Below are positions 7,090 through 16,450 of a stretch of DNA of 28,335 nt, piece after piece. The stretch is from positions 1 to 28,335 of the IMG/VR virus record IMGVR_UViG_3300023231_000029. One strand, given 5' to 3'. The DNA is from a virus. Below the pieces are notes generated by a model. The model worked only from the letters and a program-made list of their open reading frames with translations, was not told the origin of the DNA and ran no database searches. Made by a program: the position numbers and the translations under genes. Every line of letters begins with the position of its first letter. The first letter of the stretch is position 1.

Positions 7090-7685
7090 TATTCGTCATC
7101 TCCAGAATCATACCCTGGGTCGTTGTCATCCCCTGGGCCTACTTCACTTCCACCACCGTAATCCCCTGCTGCATCGTTAGGACTTTCATCTTCGTCGGGT
7201 CCTCTAACATCTCCAAAAGTAGTCCCTACTGTATTTCCACCAAAAGTATCAACACCGCCATCATTAAAACCATAAGGGTTATCAAGTTGATCGTATCCGC
7301 TTAAAGCTGGATCATTATAACCAAGAACATTCCTACCTATATCATATATACCTTTACCTATATTATACATTCCTAACAAAGGAGCTAATTGTGGAGCGAA
7401 CATACCTATTCCGGTATTAACAAGGCCTCTTTCTAAAAAACTTGCATTATTATATTTACCAAATAAATCTCCAACCCCTCCAGGGCCAGGAGGTCCAGGA
7501 GGTCCTTGATTTCCATCATCACCAGAAGGAAGAAGAGCATCTTTAATTCCAGTAATCCCAGTGATTCCAGCGTTTTGAATAGTAGAAGCTAATCTAGGGA
7601 CACCGCTATAAACATCATCTACCGAAGGTACATACTCCCCTATGTCACTTAAATACTGTTGATATGCTTCGTAAATATTAGTCAT
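7089..7685 (-). CDS. Gly/Asp-rich virion-region protein with short collagen-like tract
   Basis: A 198-residue protein not assigned to a family. Residues 58-69 are four collagen-like triplets (GNQ GPP GPP GPG). A middle segment around 80-125 is moderately hydrophobic (LVNTGIGMFAPQLAPLLGMYNIGKG would span it). The last 50 residues are very rich in Gly, Asp and Glu (GDYGGGSEVGPGDDNDPG). The acidic Gly-rich tail looks disordered. Four triplets are too few for a stable triple helix alone, but phage collagen-like tracts commonly join trimeric virion proteins. The gene is coupled by TAATG overlaps to the giant virion protein gene before it and the membrane-protein gene after it. A virion or ejection-associated role is inferred from context. 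Confidence 0.65.
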   Translation of the reverse strand: MTNIYEAYQQYLSDIGEYVPSVDDVYSGVPRLASTIQNAGITGITGIKDALLPSGDDGNQGPPGPPGPGGVGDLFGKYNNASFLERGLVNTGIGMFAPQLAPLLGMYNIGKGIYDIGRNVLGYNDPALSGYDQLDNPYGFNDGGVDTFGGNTVGTTFGDVRGPDEDESPNDAAGDYGGGSEVGPGDDNDPGYDSGDDE

Positions 7686-10600
7686 TAACTTAATCCTCTT
7701 TGTTTTAAACGCATTTGTTGTTCATCAGGACTTAATAAAGCACTTTCCGTCGGTGTCAATCCTTGATTTAACGCTGCCATTGGAGGAGCAGGTGGAGTAA
7801 CTACTTGAGCATTAGGTTGAGGTTGCGGTGCTAATGGTGGAACCATAGTCACTTGCTGCTCGCTGCTAGCTGCTGGGGCCTGGCTTAAGTAATCTGTTAA
7901 AGGCAACTCTATATTAAAATCGTCATTTAAATCAAGCCTAAACATATCTCTTCTCATTTGTTGAATGACTCTAAATGTTTCTCTACTTAATCCAGCTGGA
8001 ATTTCTAGATCATTAAACTCTTCTCTCAATGCTTCTTCTTGTTCTTGAAATTTTTTTCTAGCTGTTTTAGTTATATCAAAAGGAATAAATTTATCTCTAC
8101 GAATAGCGTTGTAGTTTTTACTTTCTGCACGTTCTTTAAACAAAACAAACAAATCTTTTCTATCTGCTTCTAATATTTCTGCAGCTTGTATTTTTCTTTT
8201 TAATGTTTGAAACTCTTTAAAACGTTGTTGATTCGCTACATAATATCTTGAAATAATAGTGTCTTCATCAATAGCACCACCTTTTAATACATCTGAAGTA
8301 AATAAATTTCTTGTTTGTCTAATTCCTTGTTTAAAGTCATTAATTTTATAGTTAAGACTTTTAATCGGATTTAAAGGAATAGGTCTTAATCCTACTAATC
8401 CTGCTAATTCTTTTCCCGTGTCATATTTTTCTCCACGTTTTCCTGGGAGTTCTGCCATAGCTCTTACTAGTCGGTCGGTTTGTTTATAAGATAAAGGAGC
8501 TACTTCTATAAATGCATATTTAGCAGCCTTAGCTATTTTTTCACCCCAAGGAGCCCTATCATTCCATAACTGTCTTCCTTCTGCAGTTCGACCATTTCTA
8601 ATAATTAAATTATTCATAACGTTAAACCAAATAGACTCATCTACATAAGGTCGTACAAATCTTGTTAAACCTTTAGTTAAACCTTTTAAAACTCCTACGG
8701 TTAAGGGAGCATCAGGATTAAACGCATCTTCTGAATTTACTCCAGCGATGACTGATTGAAAGGGATTGACTACGGTATCATAAACTAAAGCTCCCGTACC
8801 ATCGATGTAATTAAAACTACCATCTTCGTTTCTAGTTAAAAACAAAGTAGAGGTTTCTGAAAAACCTGGAATAAATTCTCTAGCCGCAGAAATCATTTCT
8901 TTCGTAATTCCATACATTCCTGCTACCATAGCGGTAGCTACTACTGGTGCCGTTGCTGTTGCAGCTCCAAATCCAACTAATCTATTTAATCCCACTGTTT
9001 GTAAAATAGGATTTTGAGCTTCTTTTAATCCTAACTCCGCAATATTAGCAGCGGTCCTGGTTACTTCAATAGGAAATGATACAAAGTTTCCAGTAGGTAA
9101 TCTTCTACTTGCTTGTCCAAATTGTCCTACGTATGCATAATTAGGAACTGTGTTTCTAACAATATTAGCAGCTTCTTTCATGATAGAAAGATCGTCAGGC
9201 ATTTTTTTAATTAATCCTTTTTTTAATGCTTTAGTGTACGCATTTTTATAGGTATCAAATTCTCCTAAAAAGTTAAATATTTTCCATTGGTCATCTTCTG
9301 CTACATATACATCGGCTGCTTTCTCGTATATTTTTTTCATGGCTTTTCCAAACTTGCCAAAAAATTTCATGTACACATCTCCACCGCTTCCAATATCATC
9401 TAATAATCCTTGAATATCTCTTGCAGAAGCAGAAGAACTTACGACTTGTTCTTCTAACAAAAATTTATACATAGCCTGATCTTTAGGTGTATTACGATAC
9501 AATATTTGTGGTTGAATCGTGTTAAACGCTTGTTTAAAATTTTTTACCATAGTAACTGGGTTTTTAAATAAATTACCGGTCCCTAATGCAAATTGAGCGG
9601 ATGTTGTAAAGTTTCTAGCATGGGTAAAAGGACCTAACATTGTTTTAGATATTTGAGTTAATCCTTTAGGAATTAAAAATAAATTTCTATAAATAGTGGT
9701 CTTTGCTATATCGTCAAACAATAATTTTTCACTAAAATTAAATGCGTCTTGTAATTCTCTAGTAGTAAACTGACCATTTAAAGGATTGGTATAAATAGAT
9801 TCTCCTAAAGGAGATTTTATTTGCATACCTTGTGGGTTAGCAATAACCGGTTGATTTCTTAAATTTTTAATAGCTTGTACACGAGTAGGATACACCGCAG
9901 CACGTTCTCCTTTTTTTATTAATTCTTTAGATTGTTGTAAGACTCCATTATAAAAATCATCCTTAGCTGCCAACGTAGATAGATCGCTCATGGTGTTAAT
10001 AATGGTATTTCTTATATCTCTTTTTTGACCAAAAAATCTTTGAAAAGATCTTAAATCTTTTTCAGATTGAATTAACGTAGTAGGTTTAAAAGTACCCCCT
10101 TTAACGTTATCTGCAATATTAATAAGTTGAGTTGCCTTATCATCTAATACGCTTAATACGGTTAAAGGAAATTCTGGAGTTTTAGTAAGAGGATTAAATG
10201 TAATATTATTATAGACATCATCTATAATGTCATCCAAATCTTGAGGACCTAGATTTACTCCATTTTGTTTTGCATAACGTTTAAATACTTCTTTAACTCC
10301 ATCAATAGCAGATTGAGCTGGTTTATAATTAAGCATAGGAAGAATACTTTTACCTTCTGCTATTCTATATTCGGAATTAAAAATATTTCTCATTCGGTCA
10401 TTCATAATTTTGGAAAACTCTGAACTAGACGCATTGATATTTTTCCCTTGTAATACTGTATTTTTAAATACATTCATTTGATTTCTAACTTTCATCATTT
10501 CTCCTACTAAAACATTTCCCTGTTTTTTAGTAAGTCCTATTTCATCTAAGAAACCATAGAATTGATTTAATTGTTTACCATCAAATCCTTTAAAGACTAC

Positions 10601-11830
10601 ATTGCCTCCTTGAATAACATCATCCGTAGAAGTTAATAATTCATCTAATCTTCCTGTTAATCTTTTCCAAGCAGGATTACGACTAGACATTCCCGATTCT
10701 TTAGCAATGTTATATAAACTTTTATCAATGTCTTTAATTAAATCTCTAGCAGTAATTTGACCTCCTGCTATTTTTCCTTCTACTTTTTTTACACCTTCAA
10801 AACTTAATTGATCTTTAGCTCCCCTAGGTCTAAAAGGTTGTGCTATATATTTATCAATTAATCTATCTAACTCATCATCGCTATATTTTAAATTTTTTCC
10901 AGCTTCGGATATTCTTTTTGCAACTCTATTAAGTCCATAGGCAATAGGGACAGATACCACTGCACCTTCCGCTGCAAATTTAAAACGGTTCCATAATCTT
11001 CTAGCTGCTTCATCTTGTGTTGTAAATTTTTTGTCTCTATCTAAAGCACTGGGTCCTCCTAACACATCTCCCCAAGTTCCAATTCCTTCTAAATCTGCTA
11101 CCAGAGCAGTTCCCGTAGCTCCTCCTAAAGTAACGGCAGCAAAATTTTGTTTTCCTGATAATTTGTTAAAATTTTTAGCACTAATAGAAGCCTTTACCGC
11201 CCCTGGATTAGCTCTTGCTACTTTATTTAATTTAGCAGCTTTAGACCATTTGCCATAAATTTGTTTTGCTTTAACTGCTGCTTTAACTCCATAACTTGCT
11301 CCTACTCTTCCAAAAGCATATAACTGACCTAAGGCAGAAGTTAATTTTCCTACCGCAGAATCTTTTATAATATCTTCTGATCCTTGTACTATTTTACCAA
11401 ATACCGTATCGCTAAAATATTTTTCTAATGCAGCCACTTTTCCTTGATCGACTGGAACTCCTTCATCCTCTAAAGCATCTGCAATTTCTGCAGTCAAAGA
11501 TACTACCCCATAAGGAATTTTAATACTAAGATCTACAATTCCAGCTACAAATCCATTGATAGGATCCACATCTCCCAAAGGAGTTAATTCACTTTCTGGA
11601 ACACCTTGTACTCGTTCCGCTATTCTTCTAGCTGTTTTTCCAGCTTTTAGAAAAGTATCTCCTGCTAATTCTACGCCCTTAGGTCCAAATAAAATATCTG
11701 CAACAGGAGTAGGTTCTCCCGTTCGTTCTGGTACTTGTATAATTTTTTTAGGTTCTTCTTCTAATTCTTCTGGAATTAATTGGTAATCGGACTCGATATA
11801 GTCTTCTATATTATTAAATTCTTCCGCCAT
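7685..11830 (-). CDS. Giant probable internal virion/DNA-ejection protein
   Basis: At 1381 residues the largest protein here. It is mostly helical and Lys/Asn-rich, with several hydrophobic stretches: FVAGIVDLSIKIPYGVVSL around 92-110, VVSVPIAYGL near 295, and a membrane-like segment near 955-985 (ATATAPVVATAMVAGMYGI). The C-terminal 60 residues are Pro/Gln/Ala-rich and probably disordered. No lytic transglycosylase, protease or toxin motif is visible. Size, composition and place at the end of the tail/internal-protein block are like the large ejection proteins of podoviruses (T7 gp16 position), which enter the cell with the DNA. That assignment rests on position and size, not homology I can see. 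It has a strong AAGGAGG site at its start and is coupled by TAATG to the next gene. Confidence 0.75.
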   Translation of the reverse strand: MAEEFNNIEDYIESDYQLIPEELEEEPKKIIQVPERTGEPTPVADILFGPKGVELAGDTFLKAGKTARRIAERVQGVPESELTPLGDVDPINGFVAGIVDLSIKIPYGVVSLTAEIADALEDEGVPVDQGKVAALEKYFSDTVFGKIVQGSEDIIKDSAVGKLTSALGQLYAFGRVGASYGVKAAVKAKQIYGKWSKAAKLNKVARANPGAVKASISAKNFNKLSGKQNFAAVTLGGATGTALVADLEGIGTWGDVLGGPSALDRDKKFTTQDEAARRLWNRFKFAAEGAVVSVPIAYGLNRVAKRISEAGKNLKYSDDELDRLIDKYIAQPFRPRGAKDQLSFEGVKKVEGKIAGGQITARDLIKDIDKSLYNIAKESGMSSRNPAWKRLTGRLDELLTSTDDVIQGGNVVFKGFDGKQLNQFYGFLDEIGLTKKQGNVLVGEMMKVRNQMNVFKNTVLQGKNINASSSEFSKIMNDRMRNIFNSEYRIAEGKSILPMLNYKPAQSAIDGVKEVFKRYAKQNGVNLGPQDLDDIIDDVYNNITFNPLTKTPEFPLTVLSVLDDKATQLINIADNVKGGTFKPTTLIQSEKDLRSFQRFFGQKRDIRNTIINTMSDLSTLAAKDDFYNGVLQQSKELIKKGERAAVYPTRVQAIKNLRNQPVIANPQGMQIKSPLGESIYTNPLNGQFTTRELQDAFNFSEKLLFDDIAKTTIYRNLFLIPKGLTQISKTMLGPFTHARNFTTSAQFALGTGNLFKNPVTMVKNFKQAFNTIQPQILYRNTPKDQAMYKFLLEEQVVSSSASARDIQGLLDDIGSGGDVYMKFFGKFGKAMKKIYEKAADVYVAEDDQWKIFNFLGEFDTYKNAYTKALKKGLIKKMPDDLSIMKEAANIVRNTVPNYAYVGQFGQASRRLPTGNFVSFPIEVTRTAANIAELGLKEAQNPILQTVGLNRLVGFGAATATAPVVATAMVAGMYGITKEMISAAREFIPGFSETSTLFLTRNEDGSFNYIDGTGALVYDTVVNPFQSVIAGVNSEDAFNPDAPLTVGVLKGLTKGLTRFVRPYVDESIWFNVMNNLIIRNGRTAEGRQLWNDRAPWGEKIAKAAKYAFIEVAPLSYKQTDRLVRAMAELPGKRGEKYDTGKELAGLVGLRPIPLNPIKSLNYKINDFKQGIRQTRNLFTSDVLKGGAIDEDTIISRYYVANQQRFKEFQTLKRKIQAAEILEADRKDLFVLFKERAESKNYNAIRRDKFIPFDITKTARKKFQEQEEALREEFNDLEIPAGLSRETFRVIQQMRRDMFRLDLNDDFNIELPLTDYLSQAPAASSEQQVTMVPPLAPQPQPNAQVVTPPAPPMAALNQGLTPTESALLSPDEQQMRLKQRGLS

Positions 11831-11839
11831 GGAACCTCC

Positions 11840-12667
11840 TTAGTATCCTGGTGCTTTTACAAATTTTGTTCCGTCGTATATATAAATTTTTCCGTCCGCT
11901 GGACTAACGTATGCTCTGCCAGGGCTATACCTAGTTCTTTTACTATCAGTCGCTTCTGTTTTAAAGGACCCTATTCCAGTTTTAGGATCTACTATAATTA
12001 TTTTAGTATCTAATATGGTATTGCCTACATCTAATTTTGCTCTTAGATCTGGTGGTATTTTATTAGACTGAAGAGCTATTTTATATTTAGCTAAATTAAT
12101 TGCTTCAATTTCATCATATCCTGCTTCTTCATATTGTTTTGCTGCTTTAATCATTCTATTTTCAGGAGAGTCTCCTTTTAAGAAAGGAGAATTTTCTTTC
12201 ATGTAATTATCTAATACTAAACCTAACGCTTCATTGTAAGGTATGCCTCTTTGTTGAGCTACTAAAGCAGCTCTTTTTTCTAAAATATCTCTATCATCTT
12301 TAGTTAAATTTTTAACTGCTTGTATTCCAGCTTGTGTTTTAAATTTATTTGCTTCTGCAGTTTGTTGTGCATTTAAACCAGCACCTATTTTTGAAGCTTG
12401 TCCAAAAGCGCTTCCAAACGTTTGAAGTGCCATAGGGTCTTTGGCAGCACTTGCACCAAATCCAGTTATATAATTTCTTATGCTATCTCCTTGGCTCGGA
12501 AGCATCTTTTGATATTGGTTTTCAATAAGAATCTCGTAGGGTTCTTTTTTTTGTACGTTTCCTTGCTCTTGATAGTTTTGTCTAGGAGTTAATCCAGAAG
12601 TAATACCAGTACCTTCGGAAGTAGAACCTCCTTTTCGAAACATAGGTCTTTTAAATATATTAGGCAT
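11840..12667 (-). CDS. Probable internal virion protein with N-terminal FRKGG motif
   Basis: A 275-residue protein starting MPNIFKRPMFRKGGS, a Gly-ended basic N terminus of a kind I recall in marine phage internal proteins. It is followed by a low-complexity, Gln/Ala-rich helical region (AQQTAEANKFKTQAGIQAV near 105-122) and a helical middle with DRDILEKRAALVAQQRGI. The C-terminal 60 residues are beta-rich (KIIIVDPKTGIGSF, AYVSPADGKIYIYDGTKFV). No enzyme motif. It lies between the Gln-rich protein gene and the giant ejection-protein gene, two bases from the former and nine from the latter, so it should be made with them. Assignment as an internal/ejection or tail protein is inferred from context. 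Confidence 0.7.
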   Translation of the reverse strand: MPNIFKRPMFRKGGSTSEGTGITSGLTPRQNYQEQGNVQKKEPYEILIENQYQKMLPSQGDSIRNYITGFGASAAKDPMALQTFGSAFGQASKIGAGLNAQQTAEANKFKTQAGIQAVKNLTKDDRDILEKRAALVAQQRGIPYNEALGLVLDNYMKENSPFLKGDSPENRMIKAAKQYEEAGYDEIEAINLAKYKIALQSNKIPPDLRAKLDVGNTILDTKIIIVDPKTGIGSFKTEATDSKRTRYSPGRAYVSPADGKIYIYDGTKFVKAPGY

Positions 12668-12669
12668 GG

Positions 12670-13554
12670 TTACCTACCCATCAATGACATTAATCCACCG
12701 TAAGCAGCTGTTGGTCTTGGATTGAACATTCCATATAAATTAGCTAACGTTTGTGATGCTGCTAAACCAGGGCTAGTCATAATCGGTTGTTGAGGGCTTT
12801 GAGGTGTACCACTTGCAATTGTTCCATATATACCTGAAGCAGTTCCTAACCTTTGTAGTGGATATTGTTCTTGTAAAATATTTCCTTGTTGAATAGCATC
12901 TAGAATAGATTGAGAGTAATTTTGCGCTCCTGCACCTGTAGCCCCTAATTGTCCGGTGATACCTGATTCAAAAGCTTGTTGTTGTTGACCAAAACCTAAT
13001 TGATTTTGTAAACCTTGTTGTTGTAAACTTTGTGCTTGTGTTAAACCTTGTTGTCTTAGTGCCGCTAGCTGTCCTGCATCTGAAATATCTCTACCTCTTA
13101 AATATTCTGCTTCTCCAATTTGTCCTCGTCCTTGTCCATAAGCTCCTTGTGCATATTGACCTCCTCGTAATGTATTTAACCCTGACGCTCGCTGCTCGTT
13201 CATTAGTGCTTGAGTCGCGTCAATGACTTCTGTTTGATACGGAGACATATACGATTGATATGCACTTGGCGCAGCTAAATCTTCTGCTGCTTGTAAATAA
13301 GGTTGATATGCTGCAACACCGGTTCCAGCGCCTACTCCTGTTACATCTCCTTGAGGAGAAAATTGTAAGGATCCTAATCCTGCTTGCGTTGCGGTTCTTT
13401 GTTGAGATGCTTGAATTAATGGATTAACTTGGGAAACCTTAGGCGCCATTCCACCTATATTAACTGGTTGGTTAATTTGATCTATGGTAAGATCTGTTAT
13501 TCGTTCACCCGCTGGTTCTAAAAAAGGAGCAGGGGTAGTAATATTATAAGCCAT
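12670..13554 (-). CDS. Gln/Gly-rich internal virion protein
   Basis: A 294-residue protein of strongly biased composition: a Gln-, Ala- and Gly-rich central region (about 90-235) with runs such as QGLTQAQSLQQQGLQNQLG and GFGQQQQAFESG, predicted helical or coiled coil and repeated at roughly 8-10 residue steps. Its N terminus is Pro-rich, and the C terminus ends in GGLMSLMGR. Similar Gln-rich proteins occur between the tail hub and the giant internal protein in marine podovirus-like genomes and are taken to be internal virion proteins, like T7 gp14/gp15 by position. No direct homology is visible. It is coupled by TAATG to the preceding 355-codon gene. Confidence 0.7.
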   Translation of the reverse strand: MAYNITTPAPFLEPAGERITDLTIDQINQPVNIGGMAPKVSQVNPLIQASQQRTATQAGLGSLQFSPQGDVTGVGAGTGVAAYQPYLQAAEDLAAPSAYQSYMSPYQTEVIDATQALMNEQRASGLNTLRGGQYAQGAYGQGRGQIGEAEYLRGRDISDAGQLAALRQQGLTQAQSLQQQGLQNQLGFGQQQQAFESGITGQLGATGAGAQNYSQSILDAIQQGNILQEQYPLQRLGTASGIYGTIASGTPQSPQQPIMTSPGLAASQTLANLYGMFNPRPTAAYGGLMSLMGR

Positions 13555-14621
13555 TAAACACTTCCTCCGTTTTCAAGTTGTTTCATCATAGAATACATTT
13601 TCTGAGCACCTAAGTTAGTGTCTCCACCGCCTGCATTTCTTACTGCATCGGCTGTAAATACAAATTCGTTATTAGATAACATCGCAGGGATATCATCCTC
13701 CTTTTCTTTTATACCAATTGGCGGAACAAATCCACCCTGATCTCTATAATCTAGTTCTGCAATTCCTTGTTGATTTTGTCTAGGGTTACCTACCGGCATT
13801 CCCATTTGATCTGCTATTTGAGGAGCTGACATAATTCCGTCTTGTACTGAATTTCCATATGCATAACCCATTCTTCCACCATTCATTGCAGGTGCTCGTA
13901 CTACATCGGCTGCAGTAAAAGATGATCTAGGAGCATTGGTTGCTTCACCTGGATTATATTGTGCTCGTTTACCTGCTTGAGCGGCTTCAAATTTTGCTTG
14001 AATTTCTTCTCTTAATTTATTAATTCTTTTTTGATCTAAGTAACTTAAAGTTGTACCTGCAAGGTAAGTAGCTGCTTTAAACAACTCTTGCAATGTTTTT
14101 GGATCAGCATTCATTAATGAGTTAAATCCTTGTGAAATAAATTCTCCTACACTAGAAGCTCCGCTTTGAATACTCTCTAGTATGTCTATGCTTTTTACAG
14201 ATTCAGGTATTAAATTAGTAATCCCGTCAACTCCTCCTGAAATATTACCACCAAGTCTATCAAAAAAAGAAGATGTATCTCCAGTTCCTGCTTGGACTTC
14301 TCCTCCAAACATTCCCGGTACATTCAAACCATCTGCACCAGTTGCTTTTCCAAAACCATACGTTGCTCCCGCTTGTTTTACAGCATCGCTGATACTTCCT
14401 CGTTGATCAAATCTTCCAATACCTCTCATTGCTGCTGCAATACCTGGTTGAAAAGGTGCAACAAACGGTGCAGCTTTCACTGCAATATCTGCTATTTCAT
14501 TAGGTATAATGTTCCTTACGAATTTTTTAAATTTACTTCCAAAGCCGTAGTTCTCTCTTGCTACGCCCATAATTCCGCCGTTTTGATATAATTGTCTGCT
14601 CATCTGTGATCTAGATATCAT
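13554..14621 (-). CDS. Virion protein with conserved C-terminal PAMLSNNEFV motif
   Basis: A 355-residue protein. The N terminus, MSRQLYQNGGIMGVARENYG, has a Gly-ended aromatic motif like the neighbouring FRKGG protein. The N-terminal third has an amphipathic or hydrophobic stretch (IADIAVKAAPFVAPFQPGIAA, residues about 43-63). The middle has a charged helix KRINKLREEIQAKFEAAQAG. The C-terminal block DDIPAMLSNNEFVFTADAV, then AGGGDTNLGAQKMYSMMKQLE, is a motif I recall in structural proteins of many marine phages, near tail or ejection genes. Its biochemical role is unknown. A TAAAGG ribosome site precedes the start, and an 80-base gap upstream holds a promoter candidate. Probable tail or internal virion protein. 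Confidence 0.75.
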   Translation of the reverse strand: MISRSQMSRQLYQNGGIMGVARENYGFGSKFKKFVRNIIPNEIADIAVKAAPFVAPFQPGIAAAMRGIGRFDQRGSISDAVKQAGATYGFGKATGADGLNVPGMFGGEVQAGTGDTSSFFDRLGGNISGGVDGITNLIPESVKSIDILESIQSGASSVGEFISQGFNSLMNADPKTLQELFKAATYLAGTTLSYLDQKRINKLREEIQAKFEAAQAGKRAQYNPGEATNAPRSSFTAADVVRAPAMNGGRMGYAYGNSVQDGIMSAPQIADQMGMPVGNPRQNQQGIAELDYRDQGGFVPPIGIKEKEDDIPAMLSNNEFVFTADAVRNAGGGDTNLGAQKMYSMMKQLENGGSV

Positions 14622-14675
14622 AATCCTTTAAATATTGTTAGTAATGAAGCAGGCGCAAAAGTCCTGAAAATACAT

Positions 14676-14704
14676 ACTTTACTTGTTTTTACAGTATAGG
14701 TCAA
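14676..14704 (-). promoter_or_regulatory. Promoter candidate before the internal virion protein genes
   Basis: In the 80-base gap between the glycosyltransferase and the 355-codon gene, the minus strand reads TTGACC (14704-14699), a 17-base spacer and TAAAGT (14681-14676, four of six matches). The -35 overlaps the glycosyltransferase stop codon, as at the main replication promoter. It could give extra transcription of the block ending at 7089. Moderate support only. Confidence 0.45.
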
Positions 14705-15531
14705 TCTTTTTTAAAATCAAGATCATCCATAAACCTACCGGTATATCGATACTCACCTATATGAGTAATATATTCATCCACTAAAATGTGACATTTACCA
14801 CCTATTTCAGCCCATCTTTTACAGAATCCAAAGTCTTCTCCGTAGTACTTTTTGGTTTCTGGTTCATGATAACAATCAAAGAAGTTGTACATAAACTTCT
14901 TCTCAACCATTTCACCATTAACAATAGCGGGTTGATTAATTTTTAATTCTGGTAACTTCTCAATCATGGTATCAAACACTTCTTTTTTAATTAACATACA
15001 TCCGGTAGGAGCATGACTTACTTCTGCTACTCCATTGATTGCAGTTATTTGATTCTTTCCATCTAATTTTAACGGCCAAGTAAATCCTTGTTTAGACATA
15101 GTAGCACCGTCTTGTATATTTTTATATTTAATTCTATTAGCAATCTTATTCCAGTCTAAATCTTTTAATGGATAAGGAGCAGCTATTACATCTTTTTCTG
15201 CTGCTACTAATTTCATAATGGTATCAAAAGAAAACTCAATATCGGAATCAATAAATAACATGTGAGTGTAGGGATGTTTTTCAAATTCTTCCATAAACGC
15301 ATTGACACATAAGTTTCTACCTTGCGTTACTAAAGAAGATTTTAATAAAGAAAAAGAAACTAGAATACCATTGACCATACATTTTTGTTGAAATGCTAAT
15401 AACGCTTGAGTGTAATGAATAGAGCATTCGCTATGAACCGGAGTAGCTACAAAGATAGAAGGTAGTTTACTTACATTAGGTACTTCTTTTTTGTTATCTT
15501 TTACCCAGATAGGTTTACTTGGATCTTGCAT
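14701..15531 (-). CDS. GT-A-fold (family 2-like) glycosyltransferase
   Basis: A 276-residue cytoplasmic enzyme expected to transfer a sugar from a nucleotide sugar. It has the GT-A layout: an N-terminal Rossmann-like strand IFVATPVH at 26-33, an IDSD metal-binding DXD motif with Asp95 and Asp97, and a GEDFGFCKRW segment at 231-240 whose Glu/Asp pair is typical of a catalytic base. A further His lies at 257 in THIGEYRYTGRF. No membrane segment. Acceptor and donor are unknown; virion protein, phage DNA and host surface glycan are all possible. The gene overlaps the end of the second, GT-B glycosyltransferase gene by 17 bases and has an AAAGGAG ribosome site. Phage glycosyltransferases of this kind occur among virion genes of marine phages. 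Confidence 0.85.
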   Translation of the reverse strand: MQDPSKPIWVKDNKKEVPNVSKLPSIFVATPVHSECSIHYTQALLAFQQKCMVNGILVSFSLLKSSLVTQGRNLCVNAFMEEFEKHPYTHMLFIDSDIEFSFDTIMKLVAAEKDVIAAPYPLKDLDWNKIANRIKYKNIQDGATMSKQGFTWPLKLDGKNQITAINGVAEVSHAPTGCMLIKKEVFDTMIEKLPELKINQPAIVNGEMVEKKFMYNFFDCYHEPETKKYYGEDFGFCKRWAEIGGKCHILVDEYITHIGEYRYTGRFMDDLDFKKD

Positions 15532-16450
15532 TGATAGCTCCTTTTAAAAAGTTATTCCATAACGAACCAATACGAGTCCAGTTATAAAATCGGTTAGTAT
15601 AAATAATTTGATCTTGTAAATGTTTTTGAACAATCTCGTTGTCTAAATTACCTACCGCTGTTTCAATAGCATAGGCAAAGTTTTTAGCTAAATTTGCATA
15701 CGATTTTTGATAAGGAATATAGGCCGCATATTCTGCACACGTTTCATATAAAGCTCCATAATTGGTAGTAATACAATAGAGTCCTGCCGACATAGCTTCG
15801 AGCGCCGCGACGCACGAAGTCTCTTCAAAGATACTAGGATAAGCAAAAATATCATATTTAGGTAACTGTTTTATGATATACTCATTCGGTTTATATCCAA
15901 TGTAATTTACATTGGGTAGTTGAATAGCTTGTGTAAACAAAGCTTCAAAATTTTTATTGTTTGCTTGTTTGAATTGATCTCCATAAATTTGAGTAGAAGA
16001 ATATACATCTAAAGTAATTAGTGGATTGGTAATCATTTGCATAGCAGCTAAAATTACATTTAATCCTCTCCAAGGAGTAGAATGAAAAATAAGTTTGATA
16101 GGATCTCCTTTTTTATAACTCATTGCTCTAGGGGTTATTTCAGGGATACCATTTTTAATAACTAAACATTTCTCCGTAGGGATATCAAACATCATTCTAT
16201 ATTTTTCATAGTTCCAATGAGAATTAAATACATACCAATCATATTTAGAATGATTCGAAGTATCTTTAAACCAAGGTGCTAAATTAGCTTGATCATATGA
16301 ATTATGTTGCCATAAGATATTTACTTTATCTTTAGACAAAGGAATTTTTTCAGGGATAGAAGTAGTGATTTGAACTTGATCTAATAACCCTTTATCCGCA
16401 TGTCTTTCTAAAAACTGCACTTGCAGTTCGGTTCCACCAAGTGGCTGCAT
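15515..16450 (-). CDS. GT-B-fold (family 4-like) glycosyltransferase
   Basis: A 311-residue enzyme of the GT-B class. The N terminus has GGTE at 5-8, matching the glycine-rich nucleotide-sugar loop of this family with almost nothing before it, so the N-terminal domain is compact. Other features are WQHN around 47-50, YVFNSHWN at 73-80, FHSTPWRGL at 122-130 joining the domains, and EETSCVAALEAMSAG with the EX7E pair Glu210 and Glu218 that contacts the donor sugar. No signal peptide or membrane segment. The start at 16450 shares TAATG with the stop of a 59-codon gene, so translation is coupled. Paired with a GT-A enzyme, it could add a second sugar or act on a different acceptor. Substrates are unknown. 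Confidence 0.85.
   Translation of the reverse strand: MQPLGGTELQVQFLERHADKGLLDQVQITTSIPEKIPLSKDKVNILWQHNSYDQANLAPWFKDTSNHSKYDWYVFNSHWNYEKYRMMFDIPTEKCLVIKNGIPEITPRAMSYKKGDPIKLIFHSTPWRGLNVILAAMQMITNPLITLDVYSSTQIYGDQFKQANNKNFEALFTQAIQLPNVNYIGYKPNEYIIKQLPKYDIFAYPSIFEETSCVAALEAMSAGLYCITTNYGALYETCAEYAAYIPYQKSYANLAKNFAYAIETAVGNLDNEIVQKHLQDQIIYTNRFYNWTRIGSLWNNFLKGAINARSK

Noticed and set aside
14629-14676. Fifteen-codon leader-like frame starting MYFQDFCACF before the 355-codon gene
   Set aside because: No ribosome site, and such a short frame is expected by chance in an 80-base gap.
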